This document shows positions 23,295 to 34,364 of a DNA stretch of 64,000 nt, one piece after another. A program made the position numbers and the translations under genes. Origin of the DNA: Tuctoria greenei (Eukaryota; Streptophyta; Magnoliopsida; Poales; Poaceae); contig JAYESD010000001.1 in NCBI GenBank assembly GCA_036927565.1, forward strand, positions 143,147,415 to 143,211,414, read 5' to 3'. Each line of letters starts with the position of its first letter. Position 1 is the first letter of the stretch. Below the pieces are notes generated by a model that worked only from the letters and a program-made list of their open reading frames with translations, did no database searches and was not told the DNA's origin.

Positions 23295-24756
23295 TGTAAG
23301 GATCGAATGCCCAAGAGGGGGGGTGAATTGGGCTTCTTTTCAAAAATTAAAGCAATAAAAACTTAACTACTAAAAGCCCAATTCCCTATGCAAACAACCT
23401 ATGCATTCAAGTGAATAGTAATTTTGCGATATATGAAATGCATAAGTGTAACAGGGAGAAAGAGTGTGCAAACTCCCGAGGAGACAAGAAGACACGGAGA
23501 TTTATCCTGTGGTTCGGCAAGATCATCAAGACCTTCCTACATCCACGTTGTGGCACCCACCAAAGGGTATAGCCACTCCCAAGTCACCGAGATCAGGGAT
23601 CTTCACTAAAAGTCCCCGTTCGCCAACCCCGGCAAGGTGGAGCTCAAACCTTGTACAAGTTTGATCCTCCGGGCTTCCACAACCGTCTTGGCAACTCCGA
23701 AAGGCTCTCTCCAATCATCGACTGTTACACGGTGAGTGCAATCACCAAGAGACACTCCCTTACAGCTCTCACTACACTAGAGACTCCAATCACCAAGAAT
23801 GGAAGCACACAAGCATCATCTCTAGCAAGTTCTAGTCTATCTCTTGGTGTACAAGTGGTGTAAATGATGTAGAAGTGGTAGCTCAATGTCTTGAATGCTT
23901 GGTAATGTGTAGAGTAGCTCTGGGTATCAAGACTTATCGAGATGACTGGTTGAAGGGGTATAAATAGCCAGCTTCCACGAAATAGCCGTTGGAAAAGTAG
24001 GCTGACATCACTGTTCTGCGAACACTGGATGATCCAATGTTCTCCCTTCAATTGTCATCTGTCGAATCCAAATTAGCTGATGTCAATGTGTCAGATATGA
24101 CCATTGATCGACCGATGTAACACTTGCCTCATCATCGGATGATCTGGTGATACTTGATCCAGAATGGTCCAGAAATAATGCTTACTGGAGTGATTGACCG
24201 ATGGTTATAATTGTATATCGGATGATCCGGTGTTACACTTGGTCCAGGGAAATTGCTTACTGGAATGATCAACCGATGTAACACTTTCTTCATCATCGGA
24301 TGATCCTGTGTGTACTCAAGTCTGAGGTCTTCTTCTGTTCAGATCCAACTCGACCGATGTAGTCTTTTCTGGATACATCAGATGATCCGGTGAGTTGATT
24401 TTGACTGCTTCAAGTTGTTCTAAGTTATTCTTTTGGAATTTATTCGAGTGACCTCTTAGACATTGGTTTTAAAAGTTCTTCTGATGATGATAAAGTCTTG
24501 AGCGCTATCAATTTTGATGGAATAAATTTGACATATGAGCCTTTTCTGATAGTCTTCATAAAAATCGATTGACCTCGTGAAATAGTTTGTTTAGGGGTCT
24601 CCAATTGTATCCAATGAGCAGTAGATGATATAAATATGGAGTCCATTAAGTGTGATGAGATATACGAGATACCTTGCATCCACAAACTCATTAGTAATAT
24701 CGAACGGTTGTCATTAATCACCGAAACTGTACCTCATGGGGGCCTAGATGCTTCCA
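23295..24756 (-). repeat. 3' LTR of copia C (1462 bp)
   Basis: On the plus strand it begins TGTAAGGATCG and ends GATGCTTCCA, next to the polypurine tract. It carries an array of CATCGGATGATCCGGTG-type motifs at about 24040-24395. A TATAAATAG near 23959 is on the plus strand, opposite to the element's sense; the sense strand there reads CTATTTATA. Confidence 0.9.
24040..24395. repeat. CGGATGATCCG motif array in the LTR of copia C
   Basis: Repeated near-palindromes such as TCGGATGATCCGG and paired GACCGATGTAAC or similar, in U3 of both LTRs (the other copy is about 47055-47420). It is the counterpart in C of the ACTAGT palindromes of A and B, with a different sequence. Confidence 0.75.
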
Positions 24757-25060
24757 ATCTCCCCCTTTTTGGTGATTGATGACAACACAACGAGTAAAGC
24801 ATAATAGTAATGAAATTAAGAATACGATACTCAAAAAGATATACAATAGGTACAAGATTTTGCACATTAAACTTGAAGGCTCAAAAACGATCAATAAAGC
24901 ACAAGAGGATTAAGAGGCACACGAATACTCAAAGATAGCAAAAAGAGTAGCAAATCTCCCAAATTACAAAAGCTCCCAAAAAGATATACTCCCCCCCTAC
25001 AACTAGGACTCCCCCTAGGACTATGCTATCCCTCCCCCTGACTCTTCTCCCCCTTTGGCA
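24757..25060 (-). promoter_or_regulatory. Polypurine tracts of copia C
   Basis: The functional tract, minus-strand AAAAAGGGGGAGAT (24757-24770), abuts the 3' LTR. About 220-300 bp away lie several more minus-strand tracts (GGGGGGGAG, AGGGGGAG, AGGGGGAGGG, AAAGGGGGAGAAG at 24988-25060). This is the multiple-PPT arrangement known from Sireviruses. Confidence 0.75.
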
Positions 25061-25089
25061 TCAAGACACCAAAAAGGGAAGCCGAGTGA

Positions 25090-27258
25090 CTAAGGACCCT
25101 GAGTGCTCGGGGCGATGATGAACTGGTCGTCGTCGGGAGTGCTGTCGTCGGAGTTGCTGCCTACAGCTGCTGAAGCTGGAGTGGAGGGGACCGGTGCTGC
25201 GGGAGCTGTTGTCGGTGCCTGCTGAGTCTGGACTGCAGGTAGTGGGGCACTGACAATTGAAGTCGGAGTCTGCTGGAAGAGTGTCAAAGCCGGCAAGGGA
25301 GAGTGAATGGGTGTGCCTGGAGCTAGTAGTGGTGACATGCTGATCGTCGGTATCGGCGTGGTTGGCACTGGTGCTGAAACTGGTGCCAGGACAGGCGGAC
25401 CTGGAGCTATACCCGGAAGCTGTGAAGGCATGGCAATCCCGGTCTGAGTGTAGAGGTTGGTGATCAACCCCAGGATGCCCATCATGGCCTGTTGCGTCTG
25501 CTGCTGCTGGTCAAGAGAACGCTGGTGCATCTGATCAATCAGTCCAGTGAGCCTGTCAGTGTCCTATCGCCTCTCGTGGGCTATCTGATGCTGCATCTAC
25601 TGTTGCTGCTGCTGGAGCTCCAAAAGACGTGCAGTCTGCTCAGCTCTGGCCTGCTCAGCTGCAAGCCGATCCAGTTGCTGCTGCTCAACCATCTGTTGAA
25701 GTAGAGAAGTGAGCTCAGATGGATGAGAGACATGTGCCTCGGACACCAGAGGTGGAGTAGGTGGTGGTGCAATCGAGCCTCCAGCCTCCGCGTCGTGCTG
25801 CCTGGGTGAGGGAGGAGGTGGGAAGTACTCCTCAACACTGTCACTAGTGTCACTCTCTGACCAAATGTGCTATAGATCCCCACCCTGAGCCTCAGCCTGT
25901 GCTAGGATCTCATCTTCCTTCTCCAGATCTGACCAATCTTCTTCAGAAAGTCGAGCTCGGACCTGACGCTCAACTGGACAGCCAAGGCGGCAGTCTCCAG
26001 GAGCTGGAGCACGGTAGTGCACGAACCGTGTGATGCTCTCATCGCTGAGACTGTCACGCACGGCTGACCCCTCTGGAGCCAACAGGTAGAGGAGGTGACT
26101 GATCCAGTGGCCAAATACAAGCTGCATCATCATCCCAACACCATCGGTAATGACATCCTCCATCTCACAGATAAGGATATCCACAATGTCGAACTCCATC
26201 CCGTTCATGACATAAAACATGAGTGTCTGCTGCAAACTGGTGAACCTCTCAAGGTATCCGAACCTCGGTAGAAGTGTGCGGCGCAAGGCAAGGTGCACAG
26301 TGCGCGCAACTGGAGTGAGTAGAGCTGGTACCCTTGGCTGGTCAGGAGAGAAGGGCTGAGCGAACAGTGACCGGATATCCTCAAAAGGTGGTGCCACACC
26401 TCCAGTGAGCGGCCTCCTCGGTGGGTCAGCCTGTCCATACACCAACTCATGCAGGCAGGTGTCATGGAGATCCACTCCTAGCAGCTGTCCCAAGGTCTGT
26501 CTGGTCAGATGGTGATGTTGGCCCATAAACATGAAGTCAATGGATCTGCGGCCCTCTGAAACATAGAGTGTGGCATAGAACACTCGGACCCAGTCCTCCA
26601 CGAAGGCACCCCGCTGGTAAGACATCAGCTCCACTAGCCCTCTGTACCTCTCAAAGTAAGGGCGAATCTCAGTCCCGGCTGCAAGTGCGAGCTGATCCCA
26701 GTCAAGAAAGTTATGCTGGAAGAGCTTATGGCCCCGACGTCTGTAAGTCTCATACAGCGATGCCTGTGTCAGGGTCCACAAGCGGCTGTCCACAAGTGAC
26801 TCTCTGGGCTGCGGGAACCACTCCTCAAGTAGAATGCTCCATCGAAGCTTCCTGAGCTACTTGGCCTTCAACTTCCTGTAGTCGGTCAGGCGGACACCCT
26901 CACCAACTCGGACATTTGTGTCCATCTCATAGACGGCTCTCTGGGCCGCCCTGTCCTCCCGAAGCTCAGCTGCAGAGGGTCTCGGTCTCGGGGCTGCAGA
27001 TGGATGACCCCCACGGGTCCTGACTGAGCGCCGGCGAACAAGCGGCACCTCAGGCTCCTCAGTCTCCTCTGGCTCCTCAGGCACCAGAGGCTGCCTCTGT
27101 CGGGCCTCCTGGATCCTCAGTGATCCTCCTCGGCCACGCTCTCGCTCCTTAGCGGCGCGAGCGGCCATCAAAGCTTTCTTCTCCTCCTTCGACAACTTCT
27201 GCTTCTTAGCGACCGGCTCCTCAATAGACTTGACCTTTCCCTTCTTGTCATGACCCAT
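25090..27258 (-). pseudogene. ORF3 of copia C, broken by several amber codons
   Basis: Start chosen at ATG 27256-27258 (MGHDKKGKVKSIEEPVAKKQ); an upstream extension to 27570 is GC-rich and looks like leader. The frame runs to TAG 25090 with further in-frame TAGs at 26857, 25870 and near 25597 and 25565. Order: basic N-terminus, acidic and Pro-rich linker, a globular core (26793-25870) with RRRGHKLFQHN, FVEDWVRVFYATLYV and GQLLGVDL, a Gln-rich helix region and a long Pro/Ala/Thr tail. It occupies the same place as ORF3 in A and B and has the same general plan; sequence similarity is weak. Function unknown. Confidence 0.7.
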
Positions 27259-28563
27259 CTCGAGGAGACGAGTGACGACGGTGACGATGAGATCGCGGGA
27301 CAATGAAGCCGGTCGCACGAGACGACGACACAAAGAATGTCGCGGTCGGGCGAACCCTAGCGGCGAAGTCGCGGGACAACAATGGGGCGGTTGGGCGCGT
27401 GGAGTGGCGGGCGAAGAGCGGGGGCGCAGGGTGGCGGCGGCGCTTAGGGCGGCGGCGATGGTGCGGCGGCGGTGAAGGGCAGCGGCAGTGAAGGGGTGGC
27501 GGCTCTGAGCTGCGGTGGTGGCAGCTCTGAGGGCGGCGGTGGCTGGAGGGCGGCGGCAGGGCGAGCGCACGGAGCGGCGGCAACGGAGCAGTGGCGGAGG
27601 AGGTGCGGGTCAGGGAGAGATAAAATGAAATGTGAAGGGGCGCTCTAAATAGGCGGGGCCCGAACCCTAGCTCAAATTTTAACATCGGATGAACTGACGT
27701 CAGATGAGAGGTGCATCGGTCGAATGGTAGAGTAAGGTATTCCAGAGGCACCTTCGGCATCGGATGATCCGACGTGGAAACGATTAGCATCGGTTGAATT
27801 TGGCACAACTCCAGAAATGTGAACATTGGATGCTTCGATGTTTCTCAGAATGAACTCATCGGTTGATTTGACTTTCTGACTGAGCTGACCCTTGGCACTT
27901 GAGCACAAACTGATCCGATGATGCTCCTGGCCTAAGCATCGGATAATCCAATGACTACAGCAACATCCCATATATGTCCTTTGACTTAAACACACAAAGA
28001 GAAACACAAGTCTTAGGACTTTTTGGGCAACCCCTTACCCCTCAAAAAGACTATAATACTAGTTGCCAATAACTTGGCTAAGCCCTAAAGCAAATAGAAC
28101 ACCGGAGAAATTAAGGAAGAAATCCAAATAAAATGTAAGGCCCATGCTTTGTGAGCTAGAAGATGAAGACTTCTATCTCTTTAAAGCATGTTCCTTTAGG
28201 CATTAACGCACCTAACACTTTGTTCGTTCCACATCATATGAGTTGAGATACTGCATTTCAAACAAGTCTCTTTCTCATGAGGTGGGTTCCCCTTTGTGAC
28301 AATCTACCGTATGCAATGCCAAAAAATTTAATGCAGGAAATTTAAACGTGAGTGCAAGTCTATATGGCAGGCATCATGCAAGACATAAATTAAAACTATA
28401 TTGCCAAATTTGAACCTTTCAAAGTCTTCTTCAGGGAGAGCCACTCTCCAAGCCTTGGGGAAACCCAAAAGAACCTCCATCCCAAGCTAACCCTTGCTCG
28501 CCCCTATCCTTTGAAAGTTAGACAAGACCTATATGAGATGCATTCTTACATGACCATGGAAAC
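27259..28563 (-). other. pol-ORF3 spacer of copia C, with GC-rich leader and motifs
   Basis: 27259-27620 is strongly GC-rich and gives chance open frames on both strands. 27680-27970 carries copies of the LTR-type motif (CATCGGATGATCCGACG, CATCGGTTGAA, CATCGGATAATCCAATG). The remainder (27990-28563) is AT-rich with no coding signal. Confidence 0.65.
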
Positions 28564-31171
28564 TTACATGACGTTCGATGCATCTAGCACATTTAATTCA
28601 CTTCTTAGTCTAGAAAAAGTTTTCTCATCAAGTGGTTTACTGAAGATATCCGCCAATTGTTCTTCGGACCTAACACCTCGCAAGGAGATGTCTCCCTTAG
28701 CTTCATGGTCCCGCAAGAAATGATGGCGAATATCAATGTGCTTAGTGCGGGAGTGTTGGACAGGGTTTTTAGCAATCTTAACCGCACTTTCATTGTCACA
28801 AAGGAGAGGCACACAACCAAGTTTAATACCAAAGTCCAAAAGGGTTTGCTTCATATAAAGGATTTAGGCACAACATGCACCGACCGCTATATATTTTGCT
28901 TCCGCAGTGGACAAGGCAACATAGTTTTGCTTCTTGCTAGACCAAGATACTAGGGAACGCCCAAGCAAGTGGCACCCTCCGGAGGTACTCTTGTGATCTA
29001 CACGGCATACGGCAAAGTCCGAATCCGAGTAACCCAAGAGATGGAATTTAGCACCTTTGGGGTACCACAGGCCTACACTAGGGGTATGCTTGAGATACCG
29101 AAGTATCCTAAAGACCGCCTTCCGATGCGATTCTTTAGGTGCCGCTTGCAAGCGAGCACACAAGCATACACTAAACATGATATTGGGCCTAGATGCGGTA
29201 AGATAAAGCAATGAACCAATCATAGAACGGTAATTAGATTGGTCAACAGGTTTACCTTCCTTATCCGCGTCGAGATGACAATTTGTTGCCATTGGAGTAC
29301 TTCTTGAGCTACAATCTCCCATCTCAAATTTCTTCAAGAGGTCCTTGGTATACTTTTCTTGAGAGATGAAGGTCCCCTCTCGAAGTTGCTTGATTTGAAA
29401 TCCAAGGAAGAAGTTGAGCTCTCCAATCATCGACATCTCGAATTCCCTATACATCATTTTGTCAAACTCATGGCTAAGAGCTTCGTTAGTTGAACCAAAA
29501 ATAATATCATCGACATAAATTTGACAAACAAATAGTTCTACATCGATGTCTTTGGTGAAGAGTGTAGTGTCCACCCTCCCGATCTTGAATCCTTGCATGA
29601 TCAAGAAATCCCGTAGTCGTTCATACCACGCCCTAGGTGCTTGCTTGAGCCCGTAGAGCGCCTTGTGCAACCTAAACACATGATTAGGATTCCTCGGATC
29701 TTTGAACCCGGGAGGTTGTTTAACATAAACAAGCTCGTAAGTATAACCATTAAGAAAGGCACTTTTAACATCCATTTGATAAAGCTTTATGTTATGATTT
29801 GATGCAAAAGCAAGAAGTATACGGATAGCTTCTAGTCGAGCGACCGGAGCAAATGTCTCTCCAAAGTATAATCCTTCAACTTGCGAGAAATCCTTGGACA
29901 CAAGTCTTGCCTTGTTGTGGATCACAACACCGTTCTTGTCTTGTTTGTTGCGGTACACCCACTTTGTCCCGATGACGTTCTTGTCCTTGGGTCGCTCCTC
30001 CAACACCCAAAGTTCATTTCGGATGAAGTTGTTGAGTTCTTCTTGCATGGCCATTACCCAATTTGGATCTTGGAGTGCTTCCTCAATGTGAGTGGGTTCT
30101 ACACATGAAACAAACGAGTAGTGCTCACAAAACATAGCGAAATGGCGAGAACGTGTACTTACTCCCCTTGACGGACTACCGATAATTTGATCAATCGGAT
30201 GCGCCTTGGAGATGCGTCCATGCCTCATAAGTGGTTGTGAAGCACTTGGCGATGGTGATGCGTGCTGCTCTTCTTGTGGTTGGACTTGATCATGGACTTG
30301 TTCTTCTTCTTGATGTTGTGTGGCTTGTGAATCTTGTGTCGGCAATAGATCATCTTTTTCTTCTTCGTCAACTTGAGGTGCCATAGATGTGTTGATGTTG
30401 GAACTTGAAGCTCCCCCTTGATCATGGCTCTCCTAAACTTTAGGCTTGATGTCTCCAATGGTCATGTTCTTCATAGCTTCTCGTAGAGGCTCATCATCTA
30501 TTTCATCATGACCAAAACTCTCCTCTTGGGAGCCATTAGTTTCATCAAACTCAACATCACAACTTTCCTCAACTAAACCGGAGGTTTCGTTGAATACTCG
30601 ATATGCTTTTGAGTTTGATGCATAACCAAGAAAGATACAAAAATCACACCTTCTTTCAAACTTACCGAGCCTTTTCTTGCGGTAGATGTAGCACTTGCAC
30701 CCGAAGACTCGGAAATAGGAGATGTTGGGCTTTCTCTCAATGAGGAGTTTGTACGGGGTATTTTGAAGTAGTCGATGTAGATAGACCCGATTTGCGGCAT
30801 GGCACACCGTGTTGATTGCTTTGGCCCAAAACTTCTCGGACGTGCCGTAGTCATCAAGCATTGCTCGTTTCACTAGTCACAACAACATCATTCTTGCTAA
30901 AAGTGCACGTTAGTCCAAGATCACAAAATTGTGCAATAGAAAGCAAATTGAAACTAAGTGACTTAACATACAACACATTTGAAATAAATAAACCATGTGA
31001 AGTTGCAATCTTACCCAACCCAATTACCTTCCCCTTAGAGTTATCACCAAAGGTGACTTGTTCATGATTGACGGGGTTCTCTATGGAGGTGAACATACCA
31101 TCGTTGCCGGTCATGTGTTGAGTGCACCCGCTATTGAGTACCCAATGCTTTCCTCCGGCTTTGTAGTTCAC
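28564..31171 (-). pseudogene. pol of copia C: protease, truncated integrase, RT, RNase H
   Basis: Read right to left. The protease region has VLNSGCTQHMTG, so the catalytic Asp is Asn (codon 31133-31135). At about 30875-30890 the protease region is joined to the integrase C-terminal part (MLDDYGTSEKFWAKAIN); about 0.7 kb, judged against copia A, is missing. The missing part holds the HHCC zinc region and the catalytic DDE residues, and the join shifts frame. A stop at 30433 follows. The RT/RNase H frame (30384-28864) is long and open, with RT active site YVDD intact at 29506-29517 and SDSDFAVCRVDHKSTSG. A TAA near 28864 (relatives have Gln) precedes the C-terminal segment ending NVLDASNVM. 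Confidence 0.88.
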
Positions 31172-31185
31172 CTACACTCATGAAT

Positions 31186-33308
31186 TCAATTTTTGATTTT
31201 AGGTACCCAAGCCAACTTAGGTCCTTGTATGTGTGATACAAGTGTTTTTGGGACCCAAAGTTGCTTGGGGAGATTCCCCTTCATGCCCTTCATGTCTTTG
31301 CCAATGAACCTTGCCTTCACCTTGCCATCTACTTTACTCAAGAGATAATAGTGATCATTAAAGATAGACTTGTAGTTAGTAGGCAATTTTGGAGAAGGCC
31401 GGTTAGGAAGAGGACACTCCCTTGTATGGTGACCGGTGACCTCACAATGTTGGCAATAGGAACCAATATCCTTGATGAAGCTTGTTCTAAGCTCCGGTGA
31501 GGGCACCTTTCCTTTGTTAGGCACCGGGAAGGATCCAAATCCTCTCTTGTTGAAGGCCCTTGCTTGTTGGAAGAGGATTTCTTTGTGCTTGACTTCTCCC
31601 TTAGATAGTCTAGCCACACTAGTGCGGAGACTTTCAATTTCATCCATCAAATCCTTCTCCCTAGCATTTTCTTTCAAAGGCACAGACTTATTCAAGACAT
31701 TAGTGGCATGAGAAACAATAGATACCTTATCATTAAGGGTTTCTTTCTTTATAGTTTTCAATTCTTGATCAAGAACTTCATAATCAAGATTAAGTACTTG
31801 ATGCTCTTGGATTAACTCATTGTGCTTTCCCAAGAGTGCTTGGTGTGCTAAGTCAAGCTCATGATGATCTAGCTTGATTTTAGCCTTATCCTCCTCAACT
31901 TGCTTGACATGAGATTTGAGTGTGTCATGCTCCTTAAGTATGCTTTCATACTTGTCAAGCAAATCGAGGTTAGCACTCTCGAGCTTAGCACGAGCTTCTT
32001 CAAGAGCCTTGACCTTACTCCTTTCCCTTTTAATGATAGTGTGGTATTCATTTATCAATGAAGCTAAGTCATCAGGGGAAAGCTCATCATCGCTAGAGTC
32101 ATCACATACCTTGGTGTTACCTTTTGCCATGAGGCACATGGGAGGTGGATGAAGAGATGAATCATCATTGTCGGCAATGGCAAGGCCGGCGAAGCTCTCT
32201 TCTTCTGCTTCACTCTCTTCATCACTAGATTCTTCGTCGGTGATCCATTCATTTGCCTCACACATGAACACCTTTTATGGACCTTTTCTCTTATTTGGGA
32301 AGAGTTTTGCCTTTTTGCCTTTGGCATGCTTCTTCTTCCCAAAGAATATTGGTTTGGGCTTGTCCTCTTCATCATCCTCACTATCCTCAAGCTTGCGATG
32401 CTTGCCCTTGTGGTTCTCTCTTCTTTTGTCCGGTTTTGGACAATATGGGAGATGTGGCCTTGATCACCACAATTATTGCAAGTCTTGTTGTTATCTCTCC
32501 TTGGTAGAAATGCTTTCTTTTTGGGATCAAAGGTGTATCCCTTCTTGGCAATCTTGGAGTTTAAGCGAGAGAATTTTCTCATCATCAATGCAAGCTCATC
32601 ATTGTCATCTTCACTTGATGCTTGCTCTTCTTCACTTGAGCTAGGCTCGACCACTTTCTTTTTCTTGAGATTTGTTTTATTGGTGGAAGCCTTTAGAGCA
32701 ATTGTCTTTGAAGATGATTCCTCCATCATCCCAAGTACACTCATCTCATGAGCGTGAATCTCTCCAACATGTTCCGAAACTTCAATGTGATCAAGAGATT
32801 CCTTTTGAAGCATGGAGTTGATGATGTTGTACTTTGGCTTAGGAAGAAGCATAAGAATCTTGCGGTTGATGAGTCCCTTGCCAAGAGAAGCAATATCAAG
32901 AGCATTAATTTCCTCAATAAGCACATTCAAGTGAGAAAACATTTCATTGACATTTTCATGAGGTAGCATTTTGAACTCGTCTTATTTGGCCTTAAGCATA
33001 TGATACTTTAGTTCTTTGACACGAGAAGAACCCTCATGAATTTCAATGAAGCAAGCCCAAATTTCACAAGCTTTTTCTTTGCTAGCAATCCTAGCAAACA
33101 CATCTTGACTAATGCATTCATAAATAGCATTTCTAGCTTTTGCATCCCACTTGACTTGCTCACCTATATAGTTGTGCTCACCAGATCCCACATGGGTCGC
33201 TTCCCATACCTCGGGAGCAATAGCCTCTAGATAAGCACGCATGCGTGCTTTCCAATAGGCAAAGTTCTTGCCCTCGAAGATGGGAATCGAACCCCCAATC
33301 TTGGCCAT
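31186..33308 (-). pseudogene. gag of copia C, broken
   Basis: ATG at 33306-33308 (MAKIGGSIPIFEGKNFAYW). TAA near 32982 splits the Gag core. The next segment reaches a first zinc knuckle TCNNCGDQGH (about 32470-32440), where a one-base loss shifts the frame and removes the last Cys. The frame 32271-31186 then holds an acidic patch, a long coiled coil (about 32100-31650), a second knuckle CQHCEVTGHHTREC and the C-terminus GPKLAWVPKIKN. Two knuckles and a long coiled coil resemble the gag of other Sireviruses. Confidence 0.85.
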
Positions 33309-33354
33309 TTTAGCTCTCTAGCGTTGAAGCTAGAATGATCCAATGAGCAACCTT

Positions 33355-33366
33355 GCTCTGATACCA
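33355..33366 (-). promoter_or_regulatory. Primer binding site of copia C
   Basis: On the minus strand TGGTATCAGAGC, complementary to initiator-Met tRNA, two bases from the right-hand (5') LTR. Confidence 0.9.
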
Positions 33367-33368
33367 AT

Positions 33369-33489
33369 TGTAAGGATCGAATGCCCAAGAGGGGCGGGGG
33401 TGAATTGGGATTATTTTTAAAAATTAAATCAATAAAAACTTAACTACTAAAAGCCCAATTCCCTATGCAAACAACCTATGCATTCAAGT
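33369..33489 (-). repeat. 5' LTR of copia C, inner 121 bp
   Basis: Matches 23295-23415 of the partner LTR (TGTAAGGATCGAATGCCC onward) and stops at CAAGT, the target of gypsy D. The LTR continues at 46443. Confidence 0.92.
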
Positions 33490-34326
33490 TGTCGGTACCC
33501 TAGAAACCGTACACCCCCTGCGGTTACAAAGATCTCGAAGGAAGGCCATCTACTTGGTTTGAAGATCCACGGAGGTCCACTTGTCAGACATGACCGGACC
33601 CGCTTCTCCAACATGGTTAATCCCTGGGTCGCCACGTGTACGACTAACCCGGAGCTACCGCCCACAAGGGGGAAGCTCCGGGCCATGTACCGAAACGGCA
33701 CCTCCGGACTTAACCCCAGACCGAGAGAAGCTCCGGACCTGACACGTGTCTAATAGCCCCGGAGCTACCTGCTTCCCTCAGTAAGCTCCGGAGCTGCCAC
33801 GTGTCAAATCGTCGGACCTGCCAGCCTCTAACCTCCGGAAGACTTTGTAACGGCTCCGGATCTTCAAAGGAGAGCCAAGGACTTCAAGACCCGATTAAAT
33901 GTCATTAATGCCATATTAATGACACTTAAACGGACGATCTTAACACCTGTAACGGCGCTGTCGGAGCCCGTTACAGGATCATTAACAACAATTAATCATG
34001 TATCAATACTAGTAACCGCTAGGGCCACATGTCGGGCCAGGCTAGCTTGTAACGGTCTGTCCTTGTACCATAAAAGGACAGGCCGACGATACACTCAAGA
34101 GACGTTCACGGACGTGGACAAGCAATCATACGTGACAAGCTAATACAACACCAACACACCCGTGGAGTAGGGTATTACGCTCAGGCGGCCCGAACCACGT
34201 AAATCCTTGTGTCTCCTGTGTTAAACTGCAATTCACCTTCTTGAGTCTCCGCGCGCCCACACCGAACCACAAACTCCTTCAACACTTTAGCAGTGTCAGG
34301 AGATCTGTCGACTCCAACAGTCGACA
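33490..34326 (+). repeat. 5' LTR of gypsy D (837 bp)
   Basis: Starts TGTCGGTACCC, ends AACAGTCGACA. It contains repeated AAGCTCCGG blocks and three G-boxes. The TATA box is altered compared with the 3' LTR. Confidence 0.95.
33633..34076 (+). promoter_or_regulatory. U3 G-boxes and altered TATA box of gypsy D
   Basis: CACGTG at 33633-33638, 33743-33748 and 33798-33803, each near AGCTCCGG or GGAGCT repeats. The TATA position reads CATAAAAG (34069-34076), whereas the 3' LTR (46180-46187) and element E have TATAAAAG, so the 5' promoter has probably taken a T-to-C change. Confidence 0.6.
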
Positions 34327-34328
34327 GT

Positions 34329-34347
34329 TGGCGCGCCAGGTAGGGGC
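34329..34347 (+). promoter_or_regulatory. Primer binding site region of gypsy D
   Basis: TGGCGCGCCAGGTAGGGGC begins two bases after the LTR. Its position and TGG start fit a PBS. I could not assign the tRNA with confidence. Confidence 0.65.
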
Positions 34348-34364
34348 GCCTGAGATTTTCGAGA

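Noticed and set aside
27248..27826. Arg/Ala/Pro-rich frames in copia C near 27.3-27.8 kb
   Set aside because: Both strands are open because of GC richness; only the minus frame from 27258 onward matches ORF3.
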